18,557 nt of DNA from Thoreauomyces humboldtii (Eukaryota; Chytridiomycota; Chytridiomycetes; Spizellomycetales; Powellomycetaceae): assembly GCA_027596035.1 (NCBI GenBank), contig JADGJA010000444.1, positions 1 to 18,557 on the forward strand, read 5' to 3'. Under the pieces are notes generated by a model, which was not told where the DNA came from, did not search any database, and was given only the letters and a program-made list of their open reading frames with translations. Shown one piece after another: positions 16,828-18,557 of this stretch. The number at the start of each line of letters is the position of its first letter. Position 1 is the first letter of the stretch. The position numbers were made by a program, and so were the translations under genes.

Positions 16828-18557
16828 ATGCCCGACGACCTAAAGCAGCTCACGCTGAACTTCTTCGGCGCACCAACGGCACGTCGTACAGCGCCCGCTT
16901 CCAATGCACCAAATCGTACCTTGCCGGTCAAGCCACGAGCTGCCCCGTATCCACCGTCAGCACCAGGTTCCGCAAGCGTCCGCTCGACCACGACGATGGG
17001 TCTCAGAAAGTCGGATAGTGGGTCCAAAATGGTCATCGACTTGACCTCCAGTGCTACAGAGAGGCACTCTTCTCCAGCAGCATCACTGTCTCGATCCCGC
17101 TTATCGGACTCCTCATCCCCACCCCGAACCGCCATGGCCCCGCAGAACCTGTCGACGTACAAGTACAACGGACCGGCCATATCGTCAAGGTCGACTTCTG
17201 ATCGAGCTCCCGGAGCATCAGCTCGGATTCCCACGACCACGATGTCGACGCTCACAGCTTCAAAGATGGCGAGAGCCGGGGACAGCAATGATGCGTACAC
17301 CCGACCGAAGCATCGCGAAGTCCAGTCCCGACCGTCGAGCGGAACTGCTGGCCGTGCGTCTGCGAGCATCCCGGTCAGCACGACCGAGCTTGCAGCGGTC
17401 AAGAAGACCATCGAGCTGTCCGAAGAGCAGGAGATGGTGGCGCGGCTGGTGGTGGAGGGCAAGGAGAGCATCTTTTTCACGGGGAGCGCTGGTACATTGC
17501 AGGAGAGATGGGCGGGCGTACGGATCGGTCGAAGCGACGATACTGAGATTCCATGGGTCTCTCGTTCACCGTAGGAACCGGCAAGAGCGTCCTATTACGC
17601 GAGCTCATTCGACGCCTTCGGAAAAAGTACAGCAAGGATGAGATTGGAATCACCGGTGCGGTCTGACACTCGTCGGAAACTTCTAGCTTTGGCTAGACTA
17701 AACATCCCCTCTTGCAGCTTCGACGGGCATCGCTGCTTGCAACATCAACGGAGTCACATTGCATAGCTTTGCTGGATGTGGTCTCGCCAAAGGTGAGTTC
17801 TTGGTATCTCTCCCCCTCGCTTTCGCACTTTTAAACCGAGCACCATTCGACCTGCTCGTAATACAGACCCTGCCTCCACACTCGCTGGCCGAATCTTGAA
17901 GAACAGCCGAACTCTTGCGCGGTGGAGGAAGACGAAGGTCTTGATCATCGACGAAAGTAGGTTGCTTCGTAGCTTCGGATATCTGCACTGCAATCCGCTC
18001 TTTTGCTCACGAGTCCGCTAGTCTCAATGGTGGAAGGAGAGCTATTCGACAAGCTGAACAGCGTCGCCGCAATTGTTCGGAACTCGAAACTTCCATGGGG
18101 TGGCATCCAGGTCATCATCTGCGGTGACTTTATGCAGTTGCCCCCAGGTAAACGTCGAGAGGATATGGCTCGGACGACCCCATTCGAGCGTCTGACCGAA
18201 GGGAAAACATCAAGTCTCCAGGGGCTCTAGGTTTGCATTCGAAGCGTCCACCTGGTCCGAATCCGTCAAGAGAACCATCCAGGTACTGTATCAGTTGTGA
18301 CCCGCAAAGAGAAGGTTTCCATTTTGTCTGATTCCGTCACCCCCTTTTGGTTTACTATAGCTCACACACGTGTTCCGACAAAAGGACCAACGCTTCATCA
18401 ACCTCCTGAACGAGATGCGCATCGGCGTCGTGTCAGCAGAGTCGGAACTCATCCTGACCAGTCTCTCCCGGAACCTCGACAACGCTGACGGACTGGAGCC
18501 GACACAGCTGTGAGGAAACCCCTTCCCCTCCCCCTTTTCGCACTACATTTTTCGTCC
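16828..18557 (+). CDS. PIF1: PIF1-family 5'-3' DNA helicase (5' part; continues past the window)
   Basis: Exons seen: 16828-17491, 17575-17655, 17718-17792, 17867-17956, 18022-18147, 18215-18282, 18361-18509. The last intron opens at 18510 (CT|GTGAGG) and runs off the edge, so 417 residues are visible. Residues 1-200 are Ser/Pro/Thr-rich and look disordered. They hold QLTLNFF at 7-13 (PIP-box-like but one residue short) and VIDLT at 69-73 (SUMO-interacting motif type). The helicase core begins near 200 with a Q-like motif ([18 protein letters not shown]), then Walker A GSAGTGKS (219-226), [19 protein letters not shown], Walker B VLIIDEISM (298-306), [10 protein letters not shown] (338-347) and [20 protein letters not shown]. 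Pif1 removes G-quadruplexes, limits telomerase and acts in break-induced replication and in mitochondria. ATG 16828 is the first Met in frame. The later motifs IV-VI lie outside the window. Confidence 0.93.

Noticed and set aside
16764..17480. 238-codon minus-strand ORF
   Set aside because: Antisense to PIF1 exon 1 with no domain.

Overview
The window looks like nuclear DNA of an intron-rich basidiomycete fungus, probably a basidiomycete yeast. I cannot place it more finely; Tremellomycetes or Pucciniomycotina would fit. Nearly all genes are split by short spliceosomal introns of about 62 to 120 nt, many with CTGAC-type branch sites. The recognisable proteins are eukaryotic housekeeping or regulatory proteins. 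I see no rRNA, tRNA, CRISPR array or intact transposon.

Layout, left to right. (1) A minus-strand chromatin gene (1895 to beyond base 1) has a PHD finger followed by a Polycomb-like-type winged helix. (2) Divergent from it is an eight-exon plus-strand gene for the beta subunit of geranylgeranyltransferase I (2231-3992). (3) A 1.56-kb convergent gap without genes follows, holding a pair of imperfect 48-bp direct repeats. (4) A puzzling minus-strand locus (5551-6109) has a small CCHC zinc-knuckle ORF whose stop overlaps (ATGA) the ATG of a two-exon TPR ORF with an acidic tail. (5) SEM1/DSS1 (minus, 6221-6702) is divergent from (6) a ZADH2/PTGR3-type quinone oxidoreductase/enone reductase (plus, 7109-8572). 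(7) An ERJ5-type ER membrane J-protein lies on the minus strand (8689-9665). (8) After a 1.5-kb intergenic region comes a homeodomain transcription factor (plus, 11172-12316). (9) A small DUF4286-like protein follows (plus, 13084-13840). (10) A nine-exon SCJ1/DNAJB11-type ER-lumen DnaJ is on the minus strand (14345-16115). (11) The 5' part of a PIF1-family helicase runs off the right edge (plus, 16828 onward).

Functionally this is a mixed housekeeping segment, not an operon or cluster. Two genes encode ER Hsp40 co-chaperones of different topology. SEM1, the PHD protein, the homeodomain protein and PIF1 act in the nucleus, and the prenyltransferase subunit modifies Rho/Rac-type GTPases. Exon models were built by hand from reading frame, splice consensus and family alignment from memory. 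Phases were checked to add up for each multi-exon gene (CDC43 394 aa, SEM1 92 aa, ZADH2-like 356 aa, ERJ5 301 aa, homeodomain 359 aa, DUF4286-like 143 aa, SCJ1 372 aa).

Most worth a second look: the ATGA-overlapping zinc-knuckle/TPR locus; the Polycomb-like PHD plus winged-helix protein; two introns that need a GC donor; a PIP-like sequence plus a textbook SUMO-interacting motif in the PIF1 N-terminus; and a hairpin covering the 5' splice site of CDC43 intron 4.
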